Source of the DNA: an uncultured Candidatus Soleaferrea sp.
GTDB lineage: Bacteria; Bacillota; Clostridia; Oscillospirales; Ruminococcaceae
Length of the DNA: 15,790 nucleotides
Direction: 5' to 3'
NCBI GenBank assembly: GCA_934527325.1
Contig: CAKTAG010000025.1
Coordinates: forward strand, 1-15,790
Part shown: in pieces, positions 6,788-14,639 of the stretch
Layout of the letters: each line of letters begins with the position of its first letter
How positions within the stretch are numbered: position 1 is the first letter of the stretch
Translations under genes and position numbers: made by a program
The notes under the pieces: generated by a model
What the model saw: the letters and a program-made list of their open reading frames with translations, nothing else
Databases searched by the model: none
What the model was told of the DNA's origin: nothing

Positions 6788-7225
6788 TTATTGAAAAAAG
6801 TAATAAAAAATGCCCGCTAAAACAGAGGTAATGGTTCCGTAAACAATTACTGGGCCAGCTATGGTGAACATTTGTGCACCAACACCTAGAACAAGCCCTT
6901 CTGTTTGGAACTCTAAAGCTGGTGCTACCATAGAGTTTGCAAAACCTGTTATGGGCACAAGTGTTCCTGCGCCGGCAACGTTGGCTATGGTGTTATATAT
7001 ATTTAAACCTGTTAATGTGGCAGATATCAAGATTAATGATATAGAAGCAACCGTGTAGGCGGATTCCTTATCTAACCCACAATTAATGTAAATATTGGCG
7101 AATATTTGGCCAATAGTGCAAATCATTCCGCCAGTAATAAAAGCCATAATACAATCTTTTACAATATGGCTTTTGGGTGAGTGGGCTTTATTTATTTGTT
7201 CGTATTGTTTTTGTGATATATCCAT
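6788..7225 (-). CDS. spoVAC: Stage V sporulation protein AC
   Basis: The 145-residue membrane protein matches SpoVAC in length and sequence. There is a short polar N-terminus, then VKDCIMAFITGGMICTIGQ (22-40), LTGLNIYNTIANVAGAGTLVPITGFAN, and the family signature EGLVLGVGAQMFTIAGPVIVYG near the C-terminus. SpoVAC is part of the inner-membrane SpoVA channel of spores, which moves dipicolinic acid with calcium into the forespore and releases it on germination. The shorter SpoVAE lacks this C-terminal segment, so I exclude it. CCGGAGGG lies 5 nt before the ATG. In most spore-formers spoVAC is followed directly by spoVAD and spoVAE, but here only non-coding DNA and the LRR gene follow. I found no convincing sigma-G promoter. 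It is divergent from the DUF1540 gene. Confidence 0.93.
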   Translation of the reverse strand: MDISQKQYEQINKAHSPKSHIVKDCIMAFITGGMICTIGQIFANIYINCGLDKESAYTVASISLILISATLTGLNIYNTIANVAGAGTLVPITGFANSMVAPALEFQTEGLVLGVGAQMFTIAGPVIVYGTITSVLAGIFYYFFQ

Positions 7226-7491
7226 TTTAACCCTCCGGAATTTTAATATTTAATATTAGTTTTCTCGGTTTGATTTTTAATATTCAACATATCAACTGTT
7301 TAATAAATATATATTTTAAAAGTGAATAATTTTGCAATTTTTTACACTTATGTTTATAAATGTAGTTTGATTGTAAATTTTTTTTAGTTAGAATATTTAT
7401 TTTTAATAAGGTTAAAATATAAACATGATTTATGTTTGCAAAAGCGTAAATCTAGTATTTTTTGTTTGATTTTTTAGGAGATGATTTTGTT

Positions 7492-7704
7492 ATGAGTAAT
7501 TCAAATTGTGGTAATAATTATCAATCTAATGGTAGCCCTAATAAAAATTCAAGCCATAAAAATTGTTTAAAATGTGATGTTTGTAACTGCGTTCATAACG
7601 ACCAGCATTGTGGGTGTACTGCTAAACAAATATTTGTAGGTCCAGATTCTGCTAAATCACAATCAGAAACTGTATGCGCAACATTTGAAAAAACAGATTT
7701 TTAG
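7492..7704 (+). CDS. Small Cys-rich DUF1540 protein
   Basis: The 70-residue protein has a polar Asn/Ser-rich N-terminus and then the DUF1540 signature: CDVCNCVHN (28-36), C40 and C42, AKQIFVGP (44-51), and ETVCATF (59-65). Eight cysteines lie at 6, 25, 28, 31, 33, 40, 42 and 62, which suggests a metal- or disulfide-stabilised mini-domain. There is no signal peptide or membrane segment. The family has no established biochemical function that I can state with confidence, and it is common in spore-forming Firmicutes. I chose ATG 7492, with AGGAG 11 nt upstream; an in-frame TTG at 7462 would add ten residues and bury that site. It is divergent from spoVAC across 266 bp and followed by its own strong terminator, so it is probably monocistronic. 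A weak promoter candidate is TTGATT (7367) with TAGAAT (7389), 16-bp spacer. Confidence 0.82.
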   Translation: MSNSNCGNNYQSNGSPNKNSSHKNCLKCDVCNCVHNDQHCGCTAKQIFVGPDSAKSQSETVCATFEKTDF

Positions 7705-7777
7705 TGGTAAAGATTTTTTTAGATAGTTAAATATTGGTGAATTTTAATTTGCTTTAGTATTAATTAGTAGTAAAATA

Positions 7778-7825
7778 AAAGGTATAGTATGAATAGGTAA
7801 TTAACTCTTCATACTGTACCTTTTT
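7778..7825 (+). terminator. Terminator after the DUF1540 gene
   Basis: A 16-bp stem pairs 7778-7793 with 7808-7823 across a 14-nt loop, and a T-run ends at 7825. The one non-canonical position (T7785 with G7816) is a U-G pair in plus-strand RNA but a mismatch in the other direction, so it serves the DUF1540 gene. A-runs on the left may allow weak activity on the other strand. Confidence 0.85.
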
Positions 7826-7900
7826 AACTGTGAAAAATATATCTGCTATAAATGTTTTAAATATACACTATTTTTTTATTTAATAAGTTTTGGCTTTTTG

Positions 7901-7929
7901 TTGAAATAATGTGAAGGATGGTTTATAAT
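7901..7929 (+). promoter_or_regulatory. Sigma-A-type promoter for fba
   Basis: TTGAAA (7901-7906) and TATAAT (7924-7929) are separated by exactly 17 bp. The predicted start is near 7936, giving a leader of about 78 nt before the fba ATG. Confidence 0.75.
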
Positions 7930-8013
7930 TATATTATTACATGTATAGTATTTATTGTTACCATATTAGCGGTGTATTGCTAATTGGAATTTAAAGAAGG
8001 AGACTATAATAAA

Positions 8014-8853
8014 ATGTTAGTAACAGGTAGTGAAATTTTACGTTGGGCAGAAAAAAAGAATTTGGCAGTAGGTGCATTTAATGTTAATAATATGGAATGT
8101 TTGCAAGCAGTTATTGCTGCTGCAGAAAATAAAAAATCTCCTGTTATTATACAAACTTCGGAAGGCGCCATAAAATATGCTGGAATAGATTACTTGGCAG
8201 CAATGGTAACTTTAGCTGCTAAAAAGGCTACGGTGCCAGTTGCGTTGCATTTAGACCATGGCACAACTTATAATACCATTGTTAAATGTATAGCTAGTGG
8301 TTGGACCTCTGTTATGATTGATGGTTCTAGTTATGATTTAGAGACAAACATAGAAAAAACAAAAGAAATAGTTAAAATTGCACATGCCTGTGGAGTTAGC
8401 GTAGAAGCTGAATTAGGCAGATTATATGGTGTAGAAGATCAAATATCTGTTAATGAAAAAGATGTTATGTACACTAACCCAGATGAAGCGGAAGAGTTTG
8501 TAAAACAAACCAATGTAGATTCTTTAGCTATAGCTATAGGTACAGCGCATGGAATGTATAAAGGGGTACCAAAGCTAGATTTTGAAAGGTTAGATATTAT
8601 AAAAAATAGGTTAAAAATGCCAATAGTTCTTCATGGAGCTTCTGGAATTAGTGCACAAGATTTAAAAAAGGCTATAAAATTAGGTGTAAATAAAATTAAT
8701 ATAGATACTGATATAAGGTTAGCGTTTGCTAGTGGTTGTAAACAAATATTTAATGAATGTCCTAATGAATTTGATCCGCGTAAAATATGTGGAAATGCTA
8801 GGATGTTGATGCAAAAAGTTGTAGAAGAAAAAATAGAGATATTTTCTTTATAA
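8014..8853 (+). CDS. fba: Class II fructose-bisphosphate aldolase
   Basis: The 279-residue protein is a zinc-dependent class II aldolase of the Fba/GatY/KbaY family. It cleaves fructose-1,6-bisphosphate to dihydroxyacetone phosphate and glyceraldehyde-3-phosphate in glycolysis. Visible motifs are VGAFNVNN (19-26), HLDHG (79-83, with catalytic Asp81 and zinc ligand His82), SVEAELG (129-135), GTAHG (zinc ligand His179), LHGASG (zinc ligand His207) and KINIDTDIR (227-235). Length is typical of the Gram-positive form. I chose ATG 8014 because AAGGAG lies upstream; the in-frame TTG at 7984 would run through that site and add ten residues not seen in the family. A related tagatose-bisphosphate aldolase is a possible alternative. 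The gene has its own promoter. No terminator is evident before the next gene 67 bp away. Confidence 0.93.
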   Translation: MLVTGSEILRWAEKKNLAVGAFNVNNMECLQAVIAAAENKKSPVIIQTSEGAIKYAGIDYLAAMVTLAAKKATVPVALHLDHGTTYNTIVKCIASGWTSVMIDGSSYDLETNIEKTKEIVKIAHACGVSVEAELGRLYGVEDQISVNEKDVMYTNPDEAEEFVKQTNVDSLAIAIGTAHGMYKGVPKLDFERLDIIKNRLKMPIVLHGASGISAQDLKKAIKLGVNKINIDTDIRLAFASGCKQIFNECPNEFDPRKICGNARMLMQKVVEEKIEIFSL

Positions 8854-8920
8854 AATAAAAATATAAAATTTGTTTAGTTGTTTTTTTATTGTGCGATTTA
8901 CAAAAGGGGGATAAATTATT

Positions 8921-10192
8921 TTGAGCTCAGATATTATAGGATGGCTGATAATTTTAGTGTTAATAATGCTGTCTGCATTTTTTTCTTCATCCGAAACAGC
9001 AATAACTAGTTCTAATAAAATGAGGTTGAAAAACAAAGCGGAAGATGGAGATAGAAAAGCTTCTAAAATCTTAGAAATAGCAAATAATTTTGATAAAACA
9101 ATTTCTAGTATTTTAATTGGAAATACAGTTGTTAATTTAGCTACAACATCTTTAATTACAGTTTTGTTTATTAATATTTTTGGGCAATCATCAGGGCCAC
9201 TTATTGCAACAGTGTTTATATCTGTTATAATTTTAATTTTTGGTGAAATATTACCTAAAAGTTTTGCTAAAGAAAAGGCAGATAGCTTCCTTTTAAAAAC
9301 TGTTGAAATACTCTCTTTTTTTATTACAATTTTAAGCCCGGTAACGGCAATTTTTTTGTGGATTAGAAAAGTTATTCACAAAGTGGTTTTAGGTGGCAAC
9401 GGCGAAGCAGAAGAAAGTATGACAGAAGCAGAACTTAAATGTATGATTGATGAAATAGAACATCAGGGTGGGTTAGAAAAAGACGAAAGTGAACTTGTGC
9501 AAATGGCATTAGATTTTGATGAAATTACAGTTGAAGAGATTTTAACTCCGCGGGTTGATATAATTGCTATAGAAATGAAAGAATCTGTGGAAAATATTCA
9601 AAAAATACTAATGTCGGAAAAATTTTCTAGAGTACCTGTTTATGATAAAACTATAGATAATATAGTTGGTATATTACTTGAAAGAGAATTTTTTAAAAGT
9701 ATGGTACTTAACCAAAATTTTAAAATGGAAGAAAACTTGCAAAAGCCATTATTTGTTCCTCAGTGGTTAAAAATATCTGATGTGTTGAAGGAACTGCAAA
9801 GAAAAAAAACACATATGGCAATTGTAACAGATGAACATGGTGGAACAATGGGCTTAGTAACAATGGAAGATTTGCTTGAAGAACTTGTGGGTGAAATTTG
9901 GGATGAGTATGATGAAGTAGAGCAAAATATAGTTAAAATAGATGATAAAACGTATGAAGTAGAAGGTTCAATGAACATAAAAAACATGATGGAATATTTA
10001 GGTTTTTCAACAAAACATTTTGAATCTGAAGGCAACACTGTTGGTGGTTGGGTTATGGAACAACTGCATAAAATATTAAAAGAAGGCGATTCTTTTGAAT
10101 ATAAAAATATGAAGGTTACTGTAAAAGAAATTGCTGAACAGCGGGTTGCAAAAGTAACAGTAACAATTAACCCAGTAGTTGACCAAGAATGA
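8921..10192 (+). CDS. CNNM/CorC-family membrane protein with CBS pair (putative Mg2+/Co2+ efflux)
   Basis: The 423-residue protein has the classical hemolysin-C-like layout. An N-terminal DUF21/CNNM membrane domain (about 1-150) has hydrophobic segments and the motifs SAFFSSSETA (18-27) and FGEILPKSFA. A CBS pair (about 200-330) follows, with TPRVDI near 209 and DEHGGTMGLVTMEDLLEEL after about 303. A C-terminal CorC_HlyC domain (about 340-420) ends the protein. Relatives such as MpfA of Staphylococcus aureus and CorC act in magnesium or cobalt efflux or tolerance; despite the name, hemolysis is doubtful. The start is TTG at 8921 with GGGGG 10 nt upstream; the next in-frame Met lies inside the first membrane helix. 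Its stop overlaps the comEC start in ATGA, so the two are translationally coupled. The ion specificity is inference. Confidence 0.9.
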   Translation: MSSDIIGWLIILVLIMLSAFFSSSETAITSSNKMRLKNKAEDGDRKASKILEIANNFDKTISSILIGNTVVNLATTSLITVLFINIFGQSSGPLIATVFISVIILIFGEILPKSFAKEKADSFLLKTVEILSFFITILSPVTAIFLWIRKVIHKVVLGGNGEAEESMTEAELKCMIDEIEHQGGLEKDESELVQMALDFDEITVEEILTPRVDIIAIEMKESVENIQKILMSEKFSRVPVYDKTIDNIVGILLEREFFKSMVLNQNFKMEENLQKPLFVPQWLKISDVLKELQRKKTHMAIVTDEHGGTMGLVTMEDLLEELVGEIWDEYDEVEQNIVKIDDKTYEVEGSMNIKNMMEYLGFSTKHFESEGNTVGGWVMEQLHKILKEGDSFEYKNMKVTVKEIAEQRVAKVTVTINPVVDQE

Positions 10193-12183
10193 AAAGAATA
10201 TTATTTTATGTAGGTTTTACGTTTTTTTTATCTGTGCTAATGGCTTATTTTTTTAGTTTTAATGTAAACATAGCTTTAAGCTTTGTAATAGTGATTATGT
10301 TGCCGGCAGTATGTTGGTTGCTTGGCGAAAAATTTAGCAAAAAAATGATAGTTGTAATTTTAACAACAGCTTCTGTGGGCTTTTTTTATTACGCAATAAA
10401 AAATAGTTTTGAATTTGAAAAATTATTAGCTTTAGATGGTAAAAGTGCTATGATAGAAGGGGTTATAACATCTTATCCACAAAATGTTGAAAAAGGCCAG
10501 GTGTATGATGTTAAAGTAGAAAAAATTTCTATTAAAGGCATATATAAAAAATTTAATACTAGGCTGTATTTGGGGGATACGATTTCTATTGAACCATATG
10601 AGCGCTTTAAAGCTAAAGTGAAATTTTTTAGTCCATATTTAGATGCTTCTAAAGAACTTAAACGCTATTATAAATCTAAAAATCAGGCTATTGCTATAAC
10701 TAGCTATAGTGATGAAAATTTTTTATGGCAAAATAAAAGTTCCTGGAAAGATATTTTACCTAAATTTATTTTAGATTCTAGGAGATATTTAAAAACTAAT
10801 TTAACTAAATGTTATAGTAACAACCAAGGGTATTTAATGGCAGGCATGTTGTTAGGGGATAAAGGTGGATTAGATTATTCAGTTAAAAGGAATTTTAGTA
10901 AAGCTGGAGTATCTCATTTGCTGGCAGTTTCGGGTTTGCACCTTACAATATTAATGCAAACAGTTTATAGTATATTAAAGTTTTTAAAATTTAGTAATAA
11001 AAAAAGAGCGGCAGTATCTATTATTTTTACGATTTTTTTAGTTGCAATGGCAGGTTTTTCACCTTCTGCAGTTAGAGCAGGCATAATGAACATTGTTTGC
11101 TTGGTGGGTGTATTGCTAAATAAAGATGCAGATTCTATTAATTCATTGGGTTTTGCTTTGATTTTAATTTTAGTTTTTAACCCGTTTGCTGCGTTGGATG
11201 TGGGGTTGCAACTTTCATTTATGGCTACATTGAGTATAATATTATTTCAACAAAAGGTATATAACAAAATCTTTAAACTTATTGTTAAATTAAAATTAAA
11301 CGCTAATGCTAAAATAATTAAGTTTATTTGTAATGCAGCAGCTGTTTCTATTTCTGCTATAATTTTAACAGTGCCAGTTACAATAATACAGTTTGGGCAA
11401 ATTTCGTTAATAGCACCTGTAACTAATGTGGTGTTAGCGCCGGTTATACAACCTACACTTATATTTATAATTATTACTGCTGCTTTAGGTGGGGTAACAT
11501 GTTTTAGTTTTGTTTACAAATTTTTTGCAGCGTTAAGTTCAATAGGTGTTTACATAATAAAAGGTGTAGCGCAAATTATGGCAGAGGTACCTTTTAATAC
11601 GATTTCTGCTAATAGAAAATATTTGTATATTTGGTTTGTAGCGGTTTTTATTTTAATAAGTGTGAATAGGTATATATTAAAAAATCAAAAGATGAATAGA
11701 TACATATGGTTGTTTAGTTTTATAATTATACTATTTGGCAAATTATCAAATGATGTATTTAATTTTGGAAATATTACATGTGAAAGAATTAACCAAAGTG
11801 AAGAAAATTACATTGTTTCAAATTATAAATCTGCGGTTGTTATTATTGCAGAAAATGAAAAATATTTGTTGCCAAGTTTAGATGTAGCCATGAGTAATTG
11901 TGGAGTGGATAATATTAAACTGTTAGTTGTGAATAACGGTGTTGATATTGATAGCATAATAGAAGTTATAAAAGTTTATAAAATTAAAAAAATAATGGTG
12001 AAAAAAGAGACTGAAAGTTTAATTGTTAGCAAAATTACAAATAGTATTAACAATTTTAAAATAAAAAGTTATGGAAACAACAAGATTATAGTTAAAAATA
12101 ATATTTTAGGAACAAATAAAATAATATTACAAGTTTTTAATAAAAATAAAATTAAAATAGAAGGTAACTTAAAAGTTAGTTAA
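10189..12183 (+). CDS. comEC: ComEC/Rec2-family DNA-uptake channel with degenerate C-terminal domain
   Basis: This 664-residue polytopic membrane protein resembles ComEC, which carries single-stranded DNA across the membrane during natural transformation. After two N-terminal helices and a soluble DUF4131-like region, the Competence domain (about 205-490) shows LMAGMLLGDKGGL (near 214-226), SHLLAVSGLHLTIL (near 241-254), SPSAVRAGIMN, and NPFAALDVGLQLSFMAT. The C-terminal 150 residues or so sit where Firmicute ComEC carries a metallo-beta-lactamase-like nuclease domain. Here the expected THxHxDH metal motif is replaced by LLVVNNGVDIDS (578-589), with no His cluster, and the domain is short. 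The start overlaps the upstream gene by 4 bp, and recA follows after 29 bp. Whether it still supports DNA uptake cannot be judged from this window, which holds no other competence gene. Confidence 0.9.
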   Translation: MKRILFYVGFTFFLSVLMAYFFSFNVNIALSFVIVIMLPAVCWLLGEKFSKKMIVVILTTASVGFFYYAIKNSFEFEKLLALDGKSAMIEGVITSYPQNVEKGQVYDVKVEKISIKGIYKKFNTRLYLGDTISIEPYERFKAKVKFFSPYLDASKELKRYYKSKNQAIAITSYSDENFLWQNKSSWKDILPKFILDSRRYLKTNLTKCYSNNQGYLMAGMLLGDKGGLDYSVKRNFSKAGVSHLLAVSGLHLTILMQTVYSILKFLKFSNKKRAAVSIIFTIFLVAMAGFSPSAVRAGIMNIVCLVGVLLNKDADSINSLGFALILILVFNPFAALDVGLQLSFMATLSIILFQQKVYNKIFKLIVKLKLNANAKIIKFICNAAAVSISAIILTVPVTIIQFGQISLIAPVTNVVLAPVIQPTLIFIIITAALGGVTCFSFVYKFFAALSSIGVYIIKGVAQIMAEVPFNTISANRKYLYIWFVAVFILISVNRYILKNQKMNRYIWLFSFIIILFGKLSNDVFNFGNITCERINQSEENYIVSNYKSAVVIIAENEKYLLPSLDVAMSNCGVDNIKLLVVNNGVDIDSIIEVIKVYKIKKIMVKKETESLIVSKITNSINNFKIKSYGNNKIIVKNNILGTNKIILQVFNKNKIKIEGNLKVS

Positions 12184-12212
12184 TTTGTAGTGTAAAAAAT
12201 ATATTAAAGGAA

Positions 12213-13289
12213 GTGGCTAAGTTAATGACAGATGAAAGAGAAAAAGCATTGGAAACCGCTATAGCAAGAATAGAAAGGCAATTTGGAAAAGGTGCAATAA
12301 TGAAGTTGGGCCAAACAGCATTTAATGTAGAAGCTATATCAACTGGTTCTATAGGGTTAGATGTAGCTTTAGGTATAGGTGGAGTTCCAAAGGGTAGAAT
12401 AATTGAAATTTATGGGCCAGAAAGTTCTGGTAAAACAACAGTAGCGTTACATGTGGTGGCTCAGGCACAAAAATCTGGTGGCGAGGCTGCTTTTATAGAT
12501 GTTGAACATGCACTTGACCCTAAATATGCTAAAGCGTTGGGGGTAGATATAGATTCGTTATTAGTGTCGCAACCAGATACTGGTGAACAAGCTCTTGAAA
12601 TAGCAGAAGCTTTGGTTAGGTCTGGTGCTATAGATATAGTGGTTATAGATTCTGTTGCAGCTATGGTGCCAAAGCAAGAAATTGAAGGAGACATGGGTGA
12701 TTCACATGTTGGTTTGCAAGCTAGGTTAATGTCTCAAGCGCTTAGAAAGTTAACGGGTATAGTTTCTAAAACCAACTGTGTTGTTATATTTATTAACCAG
12801 TTACGTGAAAAAGTTGGTGTTGTATATGGTAACCCAGAAACAACTCCAGGTGGTAGAGCTTTAAAGTTTTATTCATCGGTTAGGTTAGAAATTAGAAGGG
12901 TAGAAAGTTTAAAAAGTGGAACAGAAATAATAGGCAATAGAACTAGGTGTAAAGTAGTTAAAAATAAAGTTGCACCGCCTTTTAAAGATACTGAATTTGA
13001 CATTATGTATGGTGAAGGAATTTCAAAAGAAGGTGAAATTCTTGATATGTGTGTGAAATTAGATATTATAAATAAAAGTGGGGCATGGTTTAGTTATAAA
13101 GATTTGCGATGGCAAGGTAGAGATAATGTTAAAGAGCATCTAAAAAAAGATAAGGAACTAATGGCAGAATTAGATAAACTAGTAAGAGATAAATTAATAA
13201 AAAAAGATGACATAGCAGATGATAAAATGTTATTAGATGGAATTGGAGAAAAAAAAGATGACAATGGAAAAAGAGCTAATAAAAGCTGA
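12213..13289 (+). CDS. recA: Recombinase RecA
   Basis: The protein matches RecA along its full length. It drives homologous strand exchange and LexA self-cleavage. Visible motifs are FGKGAIMKLG near the N-terminus, Walker A GPESSGKT (68-75), Walker B with VVIDSVAAM (near 145-153), loop L1 with EGDMGDSHVGLQARLMSQAL, INQLREKVGVVYGNPETTPGG (loop L2) and the C-terminal domain. The length is 358 residues from GTG 12213, whose MAK start is common in clostridial RecA, though AAAGGA is only a base or two away. The ATG at 12225 would give 354 residues and place AAGGA about 13 nt upstream, so the start is uncertain. I see no promoter or GAAC-N4-GTTC SOS box in the short gap after comEC, so co-transcription with comEC is likely. 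The 3' end overlaps rimO. Confidence 0.97.
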   Translation: MAKLMTDEREKALETAIARIERQFGKGAIMKLGQTAFNVEAISTGSIGLDVALGIGGVPKGRIIEIYGPESSGKTTVALHVVAQAQKSGGEAAFIDVEHALDPKYAKALGVDIDSLLVSQPDTGEQALEIAEALVRSGAIDIVVIDSVAAMVPKQEIEGDMGDSHVGLQARLMSQALRKLTGIVSKTNCVVIFINQLREKVGVVYGNPETTPGGRALKFYSSVRLEIRRVESLKSGTEIIGNRTRCKVVKNKVAPPFKDTEFDIMYGEGISKEGEILDMCVKLDIINKSGAWFSYKDLRWQGRDNVKEHLKKDKELMAELDKLVRDKLIKKDDIADDKMLLDGIGEKKDDNGKRANKS

Positions 13290-14583
13290 AGATTTTACAA
13301 TAGGAGTAATATCGTTAGGGTGCCCTAAAAACCAAGTAGATTTAGAAATTATGTTAGCTTTGTTAAAGGATGCTCATTTTCGTATATCGACAGATATAAA
13401 TAATTGTGATATAATAATTATAAATACTTGTGGTTTTATAGAATCTGCTAAGCAAGAATCAATAGAAAATATTTTGGAATTTAGCAATGCTAAAAATTTT
13501 AATAATAAGTTAAAACTGGTAATAGTAACAGGTTGTTTAGCAGAAAGGTATAAAGATAAAATATTAGAAAATATACCGGATGTAGATATTGTTGTTGGCT
13601 TAGGCGATAATAAAAATATAGTGGAAATAATATTAAATAAGCTAAAGGGCGAAAAAAATTTTTACTCTACGCTAAAAGAAGATATGCTTATATACGGTAA
13701 AAGAATATTAACTACACCTAGATATTATGCATATTTAAAAATTGCTGAAGGCTGCAATAACAGATGTACATATTGTGCTATACCTGCTATTAGGGGTAAC
13801 TACAGAAGTGTGCCTAAAGAAGCTGTAATTGAAGAGGCAAAATGGCTTGCAAAAAATGGAGTTAAAGAGTTAAATATAGTTGCACAAGATACTACAAGTT
13901 ACGGAATAGATATATACAATAAATTAGCATTGCCAGATTTGCTAAAAGAAATTTGCAAAATAGATGGTATAGAGTGGGTTAGAATTTTATATGGGTACCC
14001 AGATAAAATAACCGATGAATTGATAGATGTAATGGCAACAGAAGGTAAAATAGTTAAATATATAGATATACCTTTTCAGCATGTAAATAACAGCATATTA
14101 AAAAAAATGAACAGAAAAGGCGATAAACAGTTAATATTAGATGTAATATCTAAGTTACGCAATAAAATACCAGATATTGTTATTAGATCAACATTTATAG
14201 TGGGCTTTCCTGGTGAAACAGAAGAGCAATTTAATGAACTTTTAAATTTTATTAAAATAACTGAAATACCAAGAGTAGGGTTTTTTAAATATTCTAAAGA
14301 AGAAGATACACCGGCAGCAGATTTTGAAAATCAAATATCAGAAGAAGTTAAAGAACGTAGATTAAATTTGTTAATGGAAGAGCAAGATAAAATTTTAGAA
14401 AAATTTAACAAGAACTTAAAAGGTAAAACTTTAAAAGTTTTAGTGGAAGGAATACATAAAGGCATATACTATGGGCGTAGTTATATGGATGCACCTGATA
14501 TAGATGCTAAAATAGAATTTTTGTTAGAAGATAATTTTAATAAAATTATTTCACCTGGCGAATTTGTTACAGTTAAAATTTAA
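13258..14583 (+). CDS. rimO: Ribosomal protein S12 methylthiotransferase RimO
   Basis: The 441-residue protein is a radical-SAM methylthiotransferase of the MiaB/RimO family, which adds a methylthio group to the conserved Asp of S12. The N-terminal UPF0004 domain carries cysteines 22 (SLGCPKNQVD), 58 (NTCGFIESAKQES) and 93 (TGCLAERY) for one Fe-S cluster. The radical-SAM motif CNNRCTYC (166, 170, 173) holds the second, and a TRAM domain closes the protein. The form CPKNQVD and the ESAKQES segment favour RimO over MiaB. I chose ATG 13258 because GGAG lies 9 nt upstream; ATG 13237 has no such site, and 13264 is also possible. The start lies 32 bp inside recA in another frame, so the two are probably translationally coupled. 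Confidence 0.95.
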   Translation: MTMEKELIKAEDFTIGVISLGCPKNQVDLEIMLALLKDAHFRISTDINNCDIIIINTCGFIESAKQESIENILEFSNAKNFNNKLKLVIVTGCLAERYKDKILENIPDVDIVVGLGDNKNIVEIILNKLKGEKNFYSTLKEDMLIYGKRILTTPRYYAYLKIAEGCNNRCTYCAIPAIRGNYRSVPKEAVIEEAKWLAKNGVKELNIVAQDTTSYGIDIYNKLALPDLLKEICKIDGIEWVRILYGYPDKITDELIDVMATEGKIVKYIDIPFQHVNNSILKKMNRKGDKQLILDVISKLRNKIPDIVIRSTFIVGFPGETEEQFNELLNFIKITEIPRVGFFKYSKEEDTPAADFENQISEEVKERRLNLLMEEQDKILEKFNKNLKGKTLKVLVEGIHKGIYYGRSYMDAPDIDAKIEFLLEDNFNKIISPGEFVTVKI

Positions 14584-14639
14584 TTCCACATATTAGTTAT
14601 CATATTTTTTAATAATAAGTAAAAATTTGGAGAATAAAT

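Larger units (their letters stand above)
7705..8013. other. Non-coding stretch between the DUF1540 gene and fba
   Basis: These 309 bp hold the DUF1540 terminator (7778-7825), an AT-rich segment without recognisable content (7826-7900), the fba promoter (7901-7929) and a leader of about 78 nt. I see no riboswitch fold or small ORF with a ribosome-binding site. Confidence 0.6.

Noticed and set aside
7226..7320. Possible sigma-G promoter for spoVAC (GAATA on the minus strand)
   Set aside because: No CATnnTA-like -10 occurs 17-18 bp downstream; the best segment mismatches at two key positions. Expected from biology, but not supported by the sequence.
7481..7495. Four-codon leader peptide frame (ATG ATT TTG TTA TGA) overlapping the DUF1540 start
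   Set aside because: The ATG directly abuts the AGGAG, leaving no spacing for initiation, so it is probably chance.
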